A stretch of 64,000 nucleotides of DNA from positions 1 to 64,000 of the forward strand of contig JAPKBL010000002.1 in assembly GCA_028823415.1 (NCBI GenBank), in the 5' to 3' direction. Under the pieces are notes generated by a model, which did no database searches, was not told the DNA's origin, and saw only the letters and a program-made list of their open reading frames with translations. Position numbers and translations under genes: made by a program. The stretch's first letter is position 1. Every line of letters begins with the position of its first letter. Of the stretch, positions 47,120 to 56,161 are shown piece by piece. The DNA is from Mariniblastus sp. (GTDB taxonomy: Bacteria > Planctomycetota > Planctomycetia > Pirellulales > Pirellulaceae).

Positions 47120-47787
47120 TATCGGTTCAACAATTACGCCTCTGCCAGGGCGATTTTGAATTGAGGCAGGTCAGTTTTGAGATACCGTCCAACGCCTACG
47201 CGATCCTGATGGGGCCAACAGGTTGTGGAAAAACGACATTACTGGAATCCATTTGTGGGTTGCGCGCAATTGTGGGAGGAAAGATCTTGGTGGGGGGCGA
47301 TGAGATCACACGAACTCCGCCGGCTCAGAGACAGATTGGCTACGTGCCGCAGGATTCTTCTTTGTTTCCGACGATGAAAGTTTATCGACAAATTGCCTTT
47401 GGAATGGAGGTTCGAGGGTTCAGTAAATCCGAGCGAGATCAGCGGGTTGAGGAACTGGCGTCGAGCCTAGATCTCACCGAAATTCTCGATCGATATCCAC
47501 GGGGCCTTTCCGGTGGCGAGAGGCAGAGGGTAGCTCTCGCCCGGGCGTTATCATTTCGTCCGAGGCTGCTGTGCCTCGATGAACCGCTGAGTGCGCTTGA
47601 TGGCGATACCCGAAATAATCTGACCAAACTGTTGAAAAAAATTCAGCAATCCGAATCGGTAACCGTTTTACATATTACGCACAATGTCGAAGAGGGAGCT
47701 CAATTGGGGACCATTCATTTTCGATTGGAAAAAGGACAAGTGCGGGAGGTTGTTTGTGAAGATTCAGGTGTTAAAAATACAACGTAA
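47116..47787 (+). CDS. ModC-like ABC transporter ATPase
   Basis: A 223-residue ATPase. The ATG at 47116 overlaps the permease stop (ATGA), a much better start than longer in-frame upstream alternatives. Walker A is GPTGCGKTT, the Q-loop is IGYVPQDSSLFPTMKV, the signature is LSGGERQRVALARALS, Walker B is LLCLDEPLSALD and the switch is THNVEEG. It lacks the C-terminal TOBE/MOP regulatory domain of E. coli ModC, so transport may not be feedback-inhibited by bound oxyanion. Confidence 0.9.
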   Translation: MISVQQLRLCQGDFELRQVSFEIPSNAYAILMGPTGCGKTTLLESICGLRAIVGGKILVGGDEITRTPPAQRQIGYVPQDSSLFPTMKVYRQIAFGMEVRGFSKSERDQRVEELASSLDLTEILDRYPRGLSGGERQRVALARALSFRPRLLCLDEPLSALDGDTRNNLTKLLKKIQQSESVTVLHITHNVEEGAQLGTIHFRLEKGQVREVVCEDSGVKNTT

Positions 47788-47843
47788 ATTTTCTTGAGAA
47801 GACACGCGTCTCAAGAGCAATTGCATTCTCTATTGGTTGAAAA

Positions 47844-48611
47844 ATGGAAAACGAACTTCCCAAAAGCCCGGCTCCGTTTTTGACCGAAGTTGAACAGGCG
47901 ACGTATCAATGGCAGATTTGGACGGATGACTTCGGAGAGGAAGGGCAGCGGCGATTGAAAAACAGCACGGTCCTGATATCACGGTGTGGTGGACTTGGGA
48001 GTGTGGTGGCCTATGAATTGGCGGCTGCCGGGGTTGGGAAGCTGATTATCGCTCATGCCGGTAACGTGAAACATTCTGATTTGAACCGGCAGTTGTTAAT
48101 GACACATGATTGGCTTGGGAAGCCCCGAGTCGAGACGATCGAGCGTCGTTTAAAGGAACTAAATCCACGGCTCGAGATTGTCCCGGTTGCTGCGAATCTG
48201 GATGACGCGCTCGCCGAAAAATGGGTGCCGGAAGCCGATTTGTGTGTCGGGGCCGCTCCGATGTTTCAAGAGCGATTTGCAATGAATGATGCCTGCGTTC
48301 GTCATGGCAAGCCGCATGTAAATTGTGCTATGTATGATACTTCAGCGACCATTACAACTTTCCCTGCTGGAGGGAAACCATGTTTGCGTTGTTTAACGCC
48401 TGACGTGCCAGAGCATTGGAAGCGAGAGTTTCCAGTGTTTGGAGCGACCTCGGGAACAGTTGCTTGCCTAGGCGCAATGGAGGCCATCAAAGTACTGGCC
48501 GGTTTTGGTGAGACACTTGAAAAACGGGTGCTCCATTTTGATTTACGACAAATGTCGTTTCACGAGGTAGCGCTCAACCCTCGCGAAGACTGCAAGATTT
48601 GCGGGAAATAG
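47844..48611 (+). CDS. ThiF/MoeB/HesA-type E1-like adenylyltransferase
   Basis: A 255-residue protein with the nucleotide-binding SRCGGLGSVVAYELAAAGVG (the usual first Gly of GxGGLGS replaced), HSDLNRQLLMT with the Arg finger, FPVFGATSGTVACLGAMEAI, and a zinc site formed by CLRC (about 180) and CKIC (252-255). MoeB adenylates MoaD for molybdopterin synthesis and ThiF adenylates ThiS for thiamin. Its position just after a molybdate-like transporter favours the MoeB role, but the family cannot be split by sequence alone. Confidence 0.85.
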   Translation: MENELPKSPAPFLTEVEQATYQWQIWTDDFGEEGQRRLKNSTVLISRCGGLGSVVAYELAAAGVGKLIIAHAGNVKHSDLNRQLLMTHDWLGKPRVETIERRLKELNPRLEIVPVAANLDDALAEKWVPEADLCVGAAPMFQERFAMNDACVRHGKPHVNCAMYDTSATITTFPAGGKPCLRCLTPDVPEHWKREFPVFGATSGTVACLGAMEAIKVLAGFGETLEKRVLHFDLRQMSFHEVALNPREDCKICGK

Positions 48612-48735
48612 TAATTGCAGCAGCGGGCGATTGTGAGTTGCTTCCCAATTCGGTTATTCTTATGAGGCTGAGATTGACTTGAGGGAAATTCAAGCAACAA
48701 TCAGGTCGGGTTAATAAGTAATTTTAGGTTTTGAT

Positions 48736-49425
48736 ATGTCAAAATATTTCACTCTGTTATTGATCGTCAGCGTATGTGCTGGCTGTTTTCCAACAGAGAA
48801 AAATGAGCCGATTGAGCCTGTTACGTTACCGTCAGTTAATTGGGAAGAGGGAAAGACATCGACCGACGGTGCGGCAACAGAGGGGGAGTTTCGAATAAAG
48901 TTTGAAACTACTGCCGGAGATTTCACACTGCTAGTGCATCGGGATTGGGCGCCCTTAGGGGCAGAACGGCTACACCAGCTGGTAAAGAGTAAATTCTATG
49001 ATGGCGTGGTGTTTCATGAGGTGAGCCCCGGGGTGATTCAATTTGGAATTAGTGGAGATCCCAAGGCAACCGCGTATTGGGACCAGCCGCTAGAGGATGA
49101 GCCTGTCAAAGAGAGCAATTATGCGGCAGTGGTTTCATTTGCAAAAAAGGGAGAGAACTCGCGAACTACGCAACTCTGCATAAACATGGTCGCTAATTCC
49201 TACAAGGACGCTATGGGTTGTTCCCCTGTGGCTGAGGTTGAAAGTGGTTGGGCAGTCGTCAAGAGCATTAATCCCGAATATGGAATCAATGCAAATGCAA
49301 AGCGACTTAAGGAGAAAGGGAACGAGTACATTTTTGAGAAGTTCCCCAAGATGGATTACATCATTAAGGCAACGATCGTTCCTGACGGATCCGATGCTGC
49401 CGCTGAATCAGGTACAAAAAAATAG
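48736..49425 (+). CDS. Lipoprotein cyclophilin-type peptidyl-prolyl isomerase
   Basis: A 229-residue protein with a lipoprotein signal (VSVCAGC). The cyclophilin core begins FRIKFETTAGDFTLLVHRDW and shows APLGAERLHQLVKSKFYDG, VFHEVSPGVIQFGISGDP and TTQLCINMVANSYKDAMG. Catalytic Arg and Phe of classical cyclophilins are partly changed (FHEV for FHRV), so activity may be low. It should assist protein folding in the periplasm. Confidence 0.87.
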   Translation: MSKYFTLLLIVSVCAGCFPTEKNEPIEPVTLPSVNWEEGKTSTDGAATEGEFRIKFETTAGDFTLLVHRDWAPLGAERLHQLVKSKFYDGVVFHEVSPGVIQFGISGDPKATAYWDQPLEDEPVKESNYAAVVSFAKKGENSRTTQLCINMVANSYKDAMGCSPVAEVESGWAVVKSINPEYGINANAKRLKEKGNEYIFEKFPKMDYIIKATIVPDGSDAAAESGTKK

Positions 49426-49445
49426 CCGCCTCGGTCGGCGGCTAT
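49422..49445 (-). terminator. Rho-independent terminator of sulfatase gene
   Basis: ATAGCCGCC (49422-49430) pairs perfectly with GGCGGCTAT (49437-49445), loop TCGGTC. On the minus strand the stem runs into TTTTTTTGT. The stem overlaps the stop codon of the convergent cyclophilin gene. Confidence 0.85.
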
Positions 49446-49491
49446 CAGGGTTGATCCATCGGCGTCTTGGGTGATTAGAAAATTGACGCTG

Positions 49492-51048
49492 TTATCGGCT
49501 TCTGCCATCGTCGATAATTTTGTCGAGCTTGGCTTTCAATTGCGCGGCAACCTTTGGGTTTTCTTTCAAGACGTTTTCTTTTTCCCCGGGATCTTTTGCG
49601 AGATTAAAGAGTTGGAATTCATCGACAGCTGTGTTGGCGAGCTGCGCCTCGACGACAACGTTTCTCGCCCGTTTTTTACCATAGCGCTGTAGTTTCCAAT
49701 CTCCCACTCTCAGGCCAAACGAACCGCTCGCACCATTGTCTTGTTGAACAAGGTGGTCGCGACCTGTGGCTCCTGGTTTGCCTAGCAGGGCGTCAATTAC
49801 GTTGTGGCTGTCGACGCAGTCTTCATCGGCAACTGGCTGTCCGGCCAAAGCAGCGAGACTGCTGGGCAGGTCGATTGTGCAGACCATTTCGTCACTAACG
49901 CCCGGTTTAATTCGGGTCGGCCAACGGGTGATAAACGGAGTTCGCGTGCCCCCCTCGTACACACTATATTTACCTCCGGTGTAGGGGCCGGCGGCACGAT
50001 GTTTGCCGATTTTCTCAATCGCACCGTCTTTATAGCCATCGTCAAGAACAGGGCCATTGTCCGAGCAGAAAACGACGAGTGTTTTATCGGTGAGTTTTAA
50101 ACGATCCAGGGTTTTCATGAGTTCTCCAACGCACCAGTCGAGTTGGATGATCGCATCTCCCCGAAATCCTAGATCAGTTTTTCCCTGAAATCTCTCGTGC
50201 GGGATCCGCGGCACGTGGATGTCGTGAGAGGAAAAGAAAAGAAAAAACGGATTGTCTTGATTTGCTTCCATGAATTCATTTGATTTTTCAACCCACTTGT
50301 CCGCAAGATCCTCATCGCGAAAACGAGCGGCGTGTCCCCCGGTGTAAAAACCAATCCGACTGATGCCATTATGAATGGTTGCATTGTGACCATGGGACCA
50401 GTCCATTTTTAACGAGCTTCGATGAGTGATACCTGTTGGATGGTCGTCACTCGGTTTTTTTCTACCGACCCAGAGCGGATCCTTTGGGTCAAGGTTGAGA
50501 ACCCGATGATCCTCGACGTAAACTTGGGGGACGCGGTCATTGGTAGTTGGTAGCAAAAAGCAATGATCGAACCCGATCTCTAAAGGGCCAGGGTTTAACT
50601 CTCCGTTCCAGTCGGGGCCACCAGGGTCTGATTTACTAGCCTCTTTTCCCAATCCCAAATGCCATTTGCCAATGACCGCTGTTTTGTATCCTGCTTTTTG
50701 CAGTAACGAGGCAACAGTTACGACCCCCGGTTTGATAATGGCGGGTGCGGTAGGCGGTGCGATACCGGTACGTTTTGTGCGAAACGCATAATTGCCGGTG
50801 AGCATTGAGTAGCGTGTTGGTGTGCATGTGGAGGCCGAGCAATAACCACTGGTAAATCGCTGCCCCTCGGCGGCAAGTTGATCGATATTGGGGGTTTCTA
50901 ATTCGGTGGCACCATAGCAAGAAACGTCGCCGTAACCCAAGTCATCGGCCATGATCACAATCACGTTCGGTTTGTCTTGGGCGACGAGTGTCGCGGCAAT
51001 CAGTGTCAGGCCAAAAAATACGCAACAGCGGAGATGGGTAAGAGGCAT
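49492..51048 (-). CDS. Secreted sulfatase
   Basis: A 518-residue protein with a signal peptide (ATLVAQ). NVIVIMADDLGYGDVSCYGA supplies metal ligands and SASTCTPTRYSMLTG is the C-x-P-x-R formylglycine signature. Other family motifs are AVIGKWHLGLG, VVFCSDNGPVLDDG, and a C-terminal LFNLAKDPGEKEN. It differs from the sulfatase at 32 kb in the active-site Cys context (CTPTR against CAPSR), suggesting different substrates. Confidence 0.92.
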   Translation of the reverse strand: MPLTHLRCCVFFGLTLIAATLVAQDKPNVIVIMADDLGYGDVSCYGATELETPNIDQLAAEGQRFTSGYCSASTCTPTRYSMLTGNYAFRTKRTGIAPPTAPAIIKPGVVTVASLLQKAGYKTAVIGKWHLGLGKEASKSDPGGPDWNGELNPGPLEIGFDHCFLLPTTNDRVPQVYVEDHRVLNLDPKDPLWVGRKKPSDDHPTGITHRSSLKMDWSHGHNATIHNGISRIGFYTGGHAARFRDEDLADKWVEKSNEFMEANQDNPFFLFFSSHDIHVPRIPHERFQGKTDLGFRGDAIIQLDWCVGELMKTLDRLKLTDKTLVVFCSDNGPVLDDGYKDGAIEKIGKHRAAGPYTGGKYSVYEGGTRTPFITRWPTRIKPGVSDEMVCTIDLPSSLAALAGQPVADEDCVDSHNVIDALLGKPGATGRDHLVQQDNGASGSFGLRVGDWKLQRYGKKRARNVVVEAQLANTAVDEFQLFNLAKDPGEKENVLKENPKVAAQLKAKLDKIIDDGRSR

Positions 51049-51149
51049 GTCTGGCGTCCATGGTTCGAAATAAAAACTCGAAATTCGTGTTTCCCCATTC
51101 TATCCAATGCGAGGCGCTCTGCGGGGTTCTGGTTTAAAAATTTCTAAAT

Positions 51150-52709
51150 TTACCGGCCGACGTTAAGCCGCAATAGCCATCTCAGGACTTTCCGACTCAA
51201 CGGAGTCAGTTTGGTCTTGTTAAACTGGTCACCAAGTTTTCGGATTGCATCGGCATAGGTCGGGTAGGGATGAATGGTTGCTCCGATTTTTGAAAGTCCA
51301 ATTTTATTGGTGATAGCGACTGAGATCTCAGAGATTAAATCGCCGGCATGCTCAGCGACAATGGTCGCTCCTACAATTTGATCGGTACCTTTTCGCGTAT
51401 GAACTTTAACAAATCCCTCTTCAGCGGAGTCGAGGATGGCCCGGTCGACATGTTCAAAGGATTGGGTGAAGTTGTCGATTTCAATTCCCTGAGCTTCCGC
51501 TTCCTGTGGGTAAAGACCGACGTGGGCAATTTCAGGTGAGGTGTAGGTCGCTCGGGGGATGAGCAGCTGGCTGGCTTTTTTTCGCCCGAGGGGGCCGATG
51601 GCGAAGAGAGCATTTTGAATCACAATTCTGGCTTGAAAGTCCGCTGCGTGAGTGAACTTATACTTTGAACAAACATCACCGGCGGCGAAAATCCGCGGAT
51701 TGCTGGTTTGGAGTGAATCATTGACCACAATGCCCTGGGCATTGGAGTTAACGTTTACCGATTTGAGATTTAGATTTTCTATATTGGGGGTGCGCCCAAC
51801 TGCGATCAAAATTTTATCGACAGTTGTTTCAAATGGGGTCGCATTGCCGCCTTTGATTCCGCGAACCAGAATGCCGTTTTCTGACTTTGTGAGCGTTAGA
51901 TTATTTGATTCCAAAAATAAATTAATTCCCTCTTCTTCAAACTGATTCTGTACAACACTCGCTGCCTGCAGATCTTCGCGGCCGAGTATATGCGTTCCTC
52001 GTTCAAAGAGTGTTACGTCACTTCCAAATCTTGCGAAGCATTGAGCGATTTCACTGCCGATCGGGCCTCCGCCGATAACGCCAAACCGAGATGGCAGTTC
52101 CGTGATGGAGAATAGAGTTTCGTTGGTGAGAAAGTCAACTTGATCGAGCCCTTGAATTTTGGGAATTGTCGCGCGGGCTCCCGAAGCAATCACTGCTTTT
52201 TTGAATTTTAAGTGAGTCGCTGATCCGTTTTCGGGGTTCACCGAGATCGTGTTATTATCGGCAAAACTTCCCTTTCCAAAAAAAACATCAACGCCTAATT
52301 TCTGGAAACGCGTGGCTGAGTCCATTGGGCTGATACGCGCTCGCTGTTCCCGCATTCGTTCCATGATTTCTGAGAAGTTGATGCTCCGTTTTTCTGAAAT
52401 CGAGATGCCCAGTTTTTTGCCTCGCTGGCCGTTGGCGGCAAAGCGGGATGCAGCAATCAGACTCTTTGAGGGAACGCATCCTACATTGAGGCAATCGCCT
52501 CCCATTAAATCACTTTCAATCAATGCAACTCGGGCTCCCAGCCCCGCGGCCGCGGCGGCGGTTACCAGACCGGCAGTACCTGCACCAATCACAACTAGGT
52601 GATAGTTGGGGGCGGGCACCGGATTTTTCCAATCCGACGGATGGACGTTGGATTCCAGTAATCGATTGTGTTGATCGAAAGGGAGTAATTGAGGGAGCGG
52701 GCGAACCAT
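51150..52709 (-). CDS. FAD-dependent pyridine-nucleotide disulfide oxidoreductase (mercuric-reductase-like)
   Basis: A 519-residue flavoprotein. The FAD site is VVIGAGTAGLVTAAAAAGLG, the redox-active disulfide is GGDCLNVGCVPSK, the NAD(P) site is RFGVIGGGPIGSEIAQCFAR, and a second FAD motif is RIFAAGDVC. The C-terminal dimerisation domain has IHPYPTYADAIRKLGDQ in place of the His-Pro-T of lipoamide dehydrogenase. There is no N-terminal heavy-metal domain and no C-terminal Cys pair, so mercury reduction is unlikely; a soluble disulfide reductase or dihydrolipoamide-like role is possible. Confidence 0.88.
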   Translation of the reverse strand: MVRPLPQLLPFDQHNRLLESNVHPSDWKNPVPAPNYHLVVIGAGTAGLVTAAAAAGLGARVALIESDLMGGDCLNVGCVPSKSLIAASRFAANGQRGKKLGISISEKRSINFSEIMERMREQRARISPMDSATRFQKLGVDVFFGKGSFADNNTISVNPENGSATHLKFKKAVIASGARATIPKIQGLDQVDFLTNETLFSITELPSRFGVIGGGPIGSEIAQCFARFGSDVTLFERGTHILGREDLQAASVVQNQFEEEGINLFLESNNLTLTKSENGILVRGIKGGNATPFETTVDKILIAVGRTPNIENLNLKSVNVNSNAQGIVVNDSLQTSNPRIFAAGDVCSKYKFTHAADFQARIVIQNALFAIGPLGRKKASQLLIPRATYTSPEIAHVGLYPQEAEAQGIEIDNFTQSFEHVDRAILDSAEEGFVKVHTRKGTDQIVGATIVAEHAGDLISEISVAITNKIGLSKIGATIHPYPTYADAIRKLGDQFNKTKLTPLSRKVLRWLLRLNVGR

Positions 52710-52930
52710 GAATTGACCTTATATAATGGGCGGACTGTTATTTTAACCAGTTTCCAGAGGACGCTACAGCACCGGTTGGGTTTCAACGACCGCCGGCCTT
52801 TCAATCCTCTGGAAGGGACGACGTCTGAGGGTCGAACTTACCGAGGGCGGTTAGAAAATCAAAATCGACTGCTAAAATGTAGGGATCCCCGCCCACGTAT
52901 TGGCTTGCCCATTATCTGAAACCTGGCACT

Positions 52931-54259
52931 ATGATTGAAAAACAGGAATTGCCACGCCAAATTAACGGTCTCGGGGCCGTCATGTTGGGATTGGGGTCAA
53001 TTTTAGGGACGGGTGTATTTGTCAGCATTGGTGTCGCGGCCGGAGTTGCCGGCTCGAATATAATTTGGGCCATTGTGATCGCTGCCGTTGTTGCGATTTG
53101 TAACGGCTTGAGTAGTGCTCAATTGGCAGCCGTCCATCCGGTTAGTGGTGGAACTTACGAATACGGTTACCGATGGCTTTCGCCCCGCATGGGTTTTGCA
53201 GCCGGCTGGTTATTTCTGTGCGCCAAATCAGCGTCGGCTGCGACAGCGGCCCTCGGGTTGTCAGGTTACCTAATGTCTTTGATTGGGCAGCAGCCGATCG
53301 AAGGGGAATGGTGGTCTTATGGCTGCAATGTTGTGGGAGGGACGGTTATTCTTGCCTGCATCACGGTCATTGTGTTAATTGGGATTCGCCGAACTACTAA
53401 CATCAACACGATCATTGTCAGCCTCACCCTCGTTTCTTTGGTGGTGCTGGTGGTGATCGGTTTTTTGGTAAAGGGGGATTTGAGTTTTCCTGAGCCGTCG
53501 GGGTCGATTGAGTTGTTAACGTCAGGTCAACACAGCAATTCATGGCAGTCATTACTGTCCGCTGCAGCACTAATGTTTGTCGCTTATACAGGTTATGGAC
53601 GAATTGCGACGATGGGCGAGGAGGTAGTTAACCCCCGTAAAATAATTCCACGGGCGATGGTTGTAACGCTTGCGATTGCGATGGTGGTTTACATCTGCGT
53701 GGCCTGGGTAGGCATTGCGACCGTTGGAACTGCCGGGCTAAGTGACGCGACTGGGAGATGGGCTGCTCCTCTGTTGAAGGTAGCTGAGTCGACAGGGTTG
53801 CAATGGGTTGTCGTGTTGGTGGGTATGGGTGGGATTACCGCGATGTTAGGCGTGTTGTTAAACCTGATCTTGGGATTGTCTCGTGTGGTTCTCGCGATGT
53901 CCCGTCGTTCCGATTTGCCATCGTCCTTGGCTGTGATTGACCGACGGGGAGTGCCGCTTCGGGCGACTTTGGCGGTGACTGCGCTGATTGGAATACTGGT
54001 CTTGATCGGTGACGTAAAAATAGCTTGGTCGTTTAGTGCGACGGCTGTTTTAATTTACTATGCGCTGACAAATCTCTGCGCCATACGTGTCGATTCCGCC
54101 GAACGGATTTTTCCAGTAGCGTTTGCGTGGTGTGGCCTATTTGGATGTTGCGGACTGGTATTATTTGTCCCCTGGCCGATGCTGGCTGTGGTTGCAGGCT
54201 TGATTGCGGTAGGAATGTCGGTCCGATCGTTGGGGAGATCAATCGCGGCGAATCCATGA
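52931..54259 (+). CDS. APC-superfamily amino-acid permease
   Basis: A 442-residue membrane protein with about twelve helices. It starts with the APC signature GLGAVMLGLGSILGTGVFV and contains HPVSGGTYEYGYRWLSP, both typical of amino-acid/polyamine/organocation transporters. Substrate is unknown. It stands alone, divergent from the flavoprotein gene. Confidence 0.9.
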   Translation: MIEKQELPRQINGLGAVMLGLGSILGTGVFVSIGVAAGVAGSNIIWAIVIAAVVAICNGLSSAQLAAVHPVSGGTYEYGYRWLSPRMGFAAGWLFLCAKSASAATAALGLSGYLMSLIGQQPIEGEWWSYGCNVVGGTVILACITVIVLIGIRRTTNINTIIVSLTLVSLVVLVVIGFLVKGDLSFPEPSGSIELLTSGQHSNSWQSLLSAAALMFVAYTGYGRIATMGEEVVNPRKIIPRAMVVTLAIAMVVYICVAWVGIATVGTAGLSDATGRWAAPLLKVAESTGLQWVVVLVGMGGITAMLGVLLNLILGLSRVVLAMSRRSDLPSSLAVIDRRGVPLRATLAVTALIGILVLIGDVKIAWSFSATAVLIYYALTNLCAIRVDSAERIFPVAFAWCGLFGCCGLVLFVPWPMLAVVAGLIAVGMSVRSLGRSIAANP

Positions 54260-54284
54260 TGTCGGCAACATCAGTGGATTTCAA

Positions 54285-54812
54285 TTATTTTGATGAGTCG
54301 ACTCGTCGCTTGACGATTTCTAAATGGTAACGCACGTGTCCGGCTAATATGAAAAGATTCGCCCGTGCCGAGACAGGATTGTCTGAAGCGATTCCCATGT
54401 TCATCATGGAATTTAGAGGCAAACGATCGCAAAGCAGGCAATTGGCGATTCGTAGATGTTCGAATTCGCTGAGGAGATTGGCCATCGGAATTGGCGTGTA
54501 ATCAATTTCAGAGACGTATTTATTTTGATCGATGCCTGGGATAGGTGTCTGATCACCAACGGCAATTCGATTCAAGCGATTACTGAAAATTCGTTCGCAA
54601 TCAATCAGATGACCGGTCACCTGTTTTAATGTCCAAGTGTAAGGCTCATGAAGGCAGTTGACCTCAGAATCCGAGAGAGAAGACAGGAGCTGTTTTAGCT
54701 CGTTCGGTTGAGTGGCTAGCTCATTGGGCAGCGAATCGGGATCAACGAGTGAGATGTACTTACCGTAAAACGGATGATACTCGTCGGCCGTAGGTGGAGA
54801 GTTAAATTCCAT
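54285..54812 (-). CDS. DinB-family protein
   Basis: A 175-residue four-helix bundle protein. The metal-binding His of the DinB fold are seen in GHLIDCERIFSNRLNRIA (first) and LAGHVRYHLEIVKRR (second and third). DinB-like proteins bind a divalent metal and are linked to thiol chemistry or damage responses; many are bacillithiol-S-transferase-like. The role here is unknown. Confidence 0.82.
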   Translation of the reverse strand: MEFNSPPTADEYHPFYGKYISLVDPDSLPNELATQPNELKQLLSSLSDSEVNCLHEPYTWTLKQVTGHLIDCERIFSNRLNRIAVGDQTPIPGIDQNKYVSEIDYTPIPMANLLSEFEHLRIANCLLCDRLPLNSMMNMGIASDNPVSARANLFILAGHVRYHLEIVKRRVDSSK

Positions 54813-54954
54813 TCATTCATCCAGAAAAAAACGGGTGGTGGGGGACGCCAATAAAGTGAGTTTTGACGTGCGCGAAGGTTGCCCTCGAATCCAACGAGGA
54901 CGAATATTTAATTAACGAAAGGCCCGAGAGAGCATGGCGCTCTCGATTTCAATC

Positions 54955-55878
54955 CTAACCGGGGCACTTGATTTTGGCACATCCAAGTTTCTGCATGATG
55001 CGATCCCGACATTCCAGTAGCGGCTTGAGATATTCGTCACGGTTTGTTTTGAGGCGATAGATCGGCACGCTGATGCTGACGCCAGCGGCTGGTTGACCGT
55101 TTCGATCGAAGATGCAGGTTGCAAAACATTGGATCTCAAGATCGCTTTCCTGGTGAGACGTTGCATAACCATGCTTGCGAATTTTCTCAAATTCGGCGAG
55201 TAAGTCCTGGCGATTGGTGATTGTGAAATCAGTCAGCCTTCGCATGTCCATCGAATCAACGACACGGATTCGCTCTTCTTCTGCTAGGAACGCGATTAAA
55301 CATTTACCGACGGCGCTTGCATGACATGGGACGCGTGCACCGACTGTCGACGCGATCCGCACCGCATGGGGAGTGTCTTTTTTGTAGATATAAACTAGAT
55401 CATTACTACTACGGATCGCGAGGTGTACAGTTTCCTGCGTCTGGGCGCTCAACAGACTCATTTCAGGAGCGGCAATTTTTGCTAAGTCATTTTGTGCCAG
55501 AGCGCGGCCAGCTAATTGTAAAGTCCTCGCACCGACTGCATAGGTTTTATTAGGCCTCAGTTCGACCATGTCCTCGGCGGCGAGTGCTTTTAAAAGACGG
55601 TGGAGCGTGGGACGAGGCAGATTACTTTGGCGAACAAGCATTGAAATGGATGGCGGTTGTTCTGAATCAGCAATCATCTGCAAGATTGCAATGCTCTTGG
55701 AAAATGCTGCCGCGCCTTTGACTGCGTTCGTGGCCAAGCTTGTTTTACGTGGCCCGGTTGCCGCTTTTTCGGGCCAATCGGAGGGCAATTTTGAACCCTC
55801 GTCCCCTTCGGGATTGTGTGAAAATTGACTGATTGCTTCGGCGGGATCGTTTTCTTTAATCTGTGGTGATTGGCTCAT
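54955..55878 (-). CDS. IclR-family transcriptional regulator
   Basis: A 307-residue protein. After a 55-residue polar extension the winged helix-turn-helix is seen (PPSISMLVRQSNLPRPTLHR), followed by the IclR effector domain (AIRSSNDLVYIYKKDTPHAV, PCHASAVGKCLIAF, GVSISVPIYRL) and the C-terminal QKLGCAKIKCPG. The long hydrophilic N-terminal extension is unusual. Targets are not evident from neighbours. Confidence 0.9.
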   Translation of the reverse strand: MSQSPQIKENDPAEAISQFSHNPEGDEGSKLPSDWPEKAATGPRKTSLATNAVKGAAAFSKSIAILQMIADSEQPPSISMLVRQSNLPRPTLHRLLKALAAEDMVELRPNKTYAVGARTLQLAGRALAQNDLAKIAAPEMSLLSAQTQETVHLAIRSSNDLVYIYKKDTPHAVRIASTVGARVPCHASAVGKCLIAFLAEEERIRVVDSMDMRRLTDFTITNRQDLLAEFEKIRKHGYATSHQESDLEIQCFATCIFDRNGQPAAGVSISVPIYRLKTNRDEYLKPLLECRDRIMQKLGCAKIKCPG

Positions 55879-56161
55879 AATTTCACTTCACGAATGTTTA
55901 ATGAAAGATTTTGGAACGTTACATGGGGAAAAGTCACGATTCAACTAGGAAATTTAGTTTACCCCTCCGCCACCATCTGAACAACGGTTCAAATGGTGGA
56001 GTTTTTTAGTTTTTAACCGTTTCAGCTCCTTCGGGGGTGATTTGGTTAGATTTTTGTGTATCTATCGTCCTAAAGGCTTGTTGCGGGGAGGGATACCGTT
56101 GGCGTGGGCGTTACAATCGGTTCCTTTGAGAACCCTGGCCCCTCTTGACGGATACTTAGTC

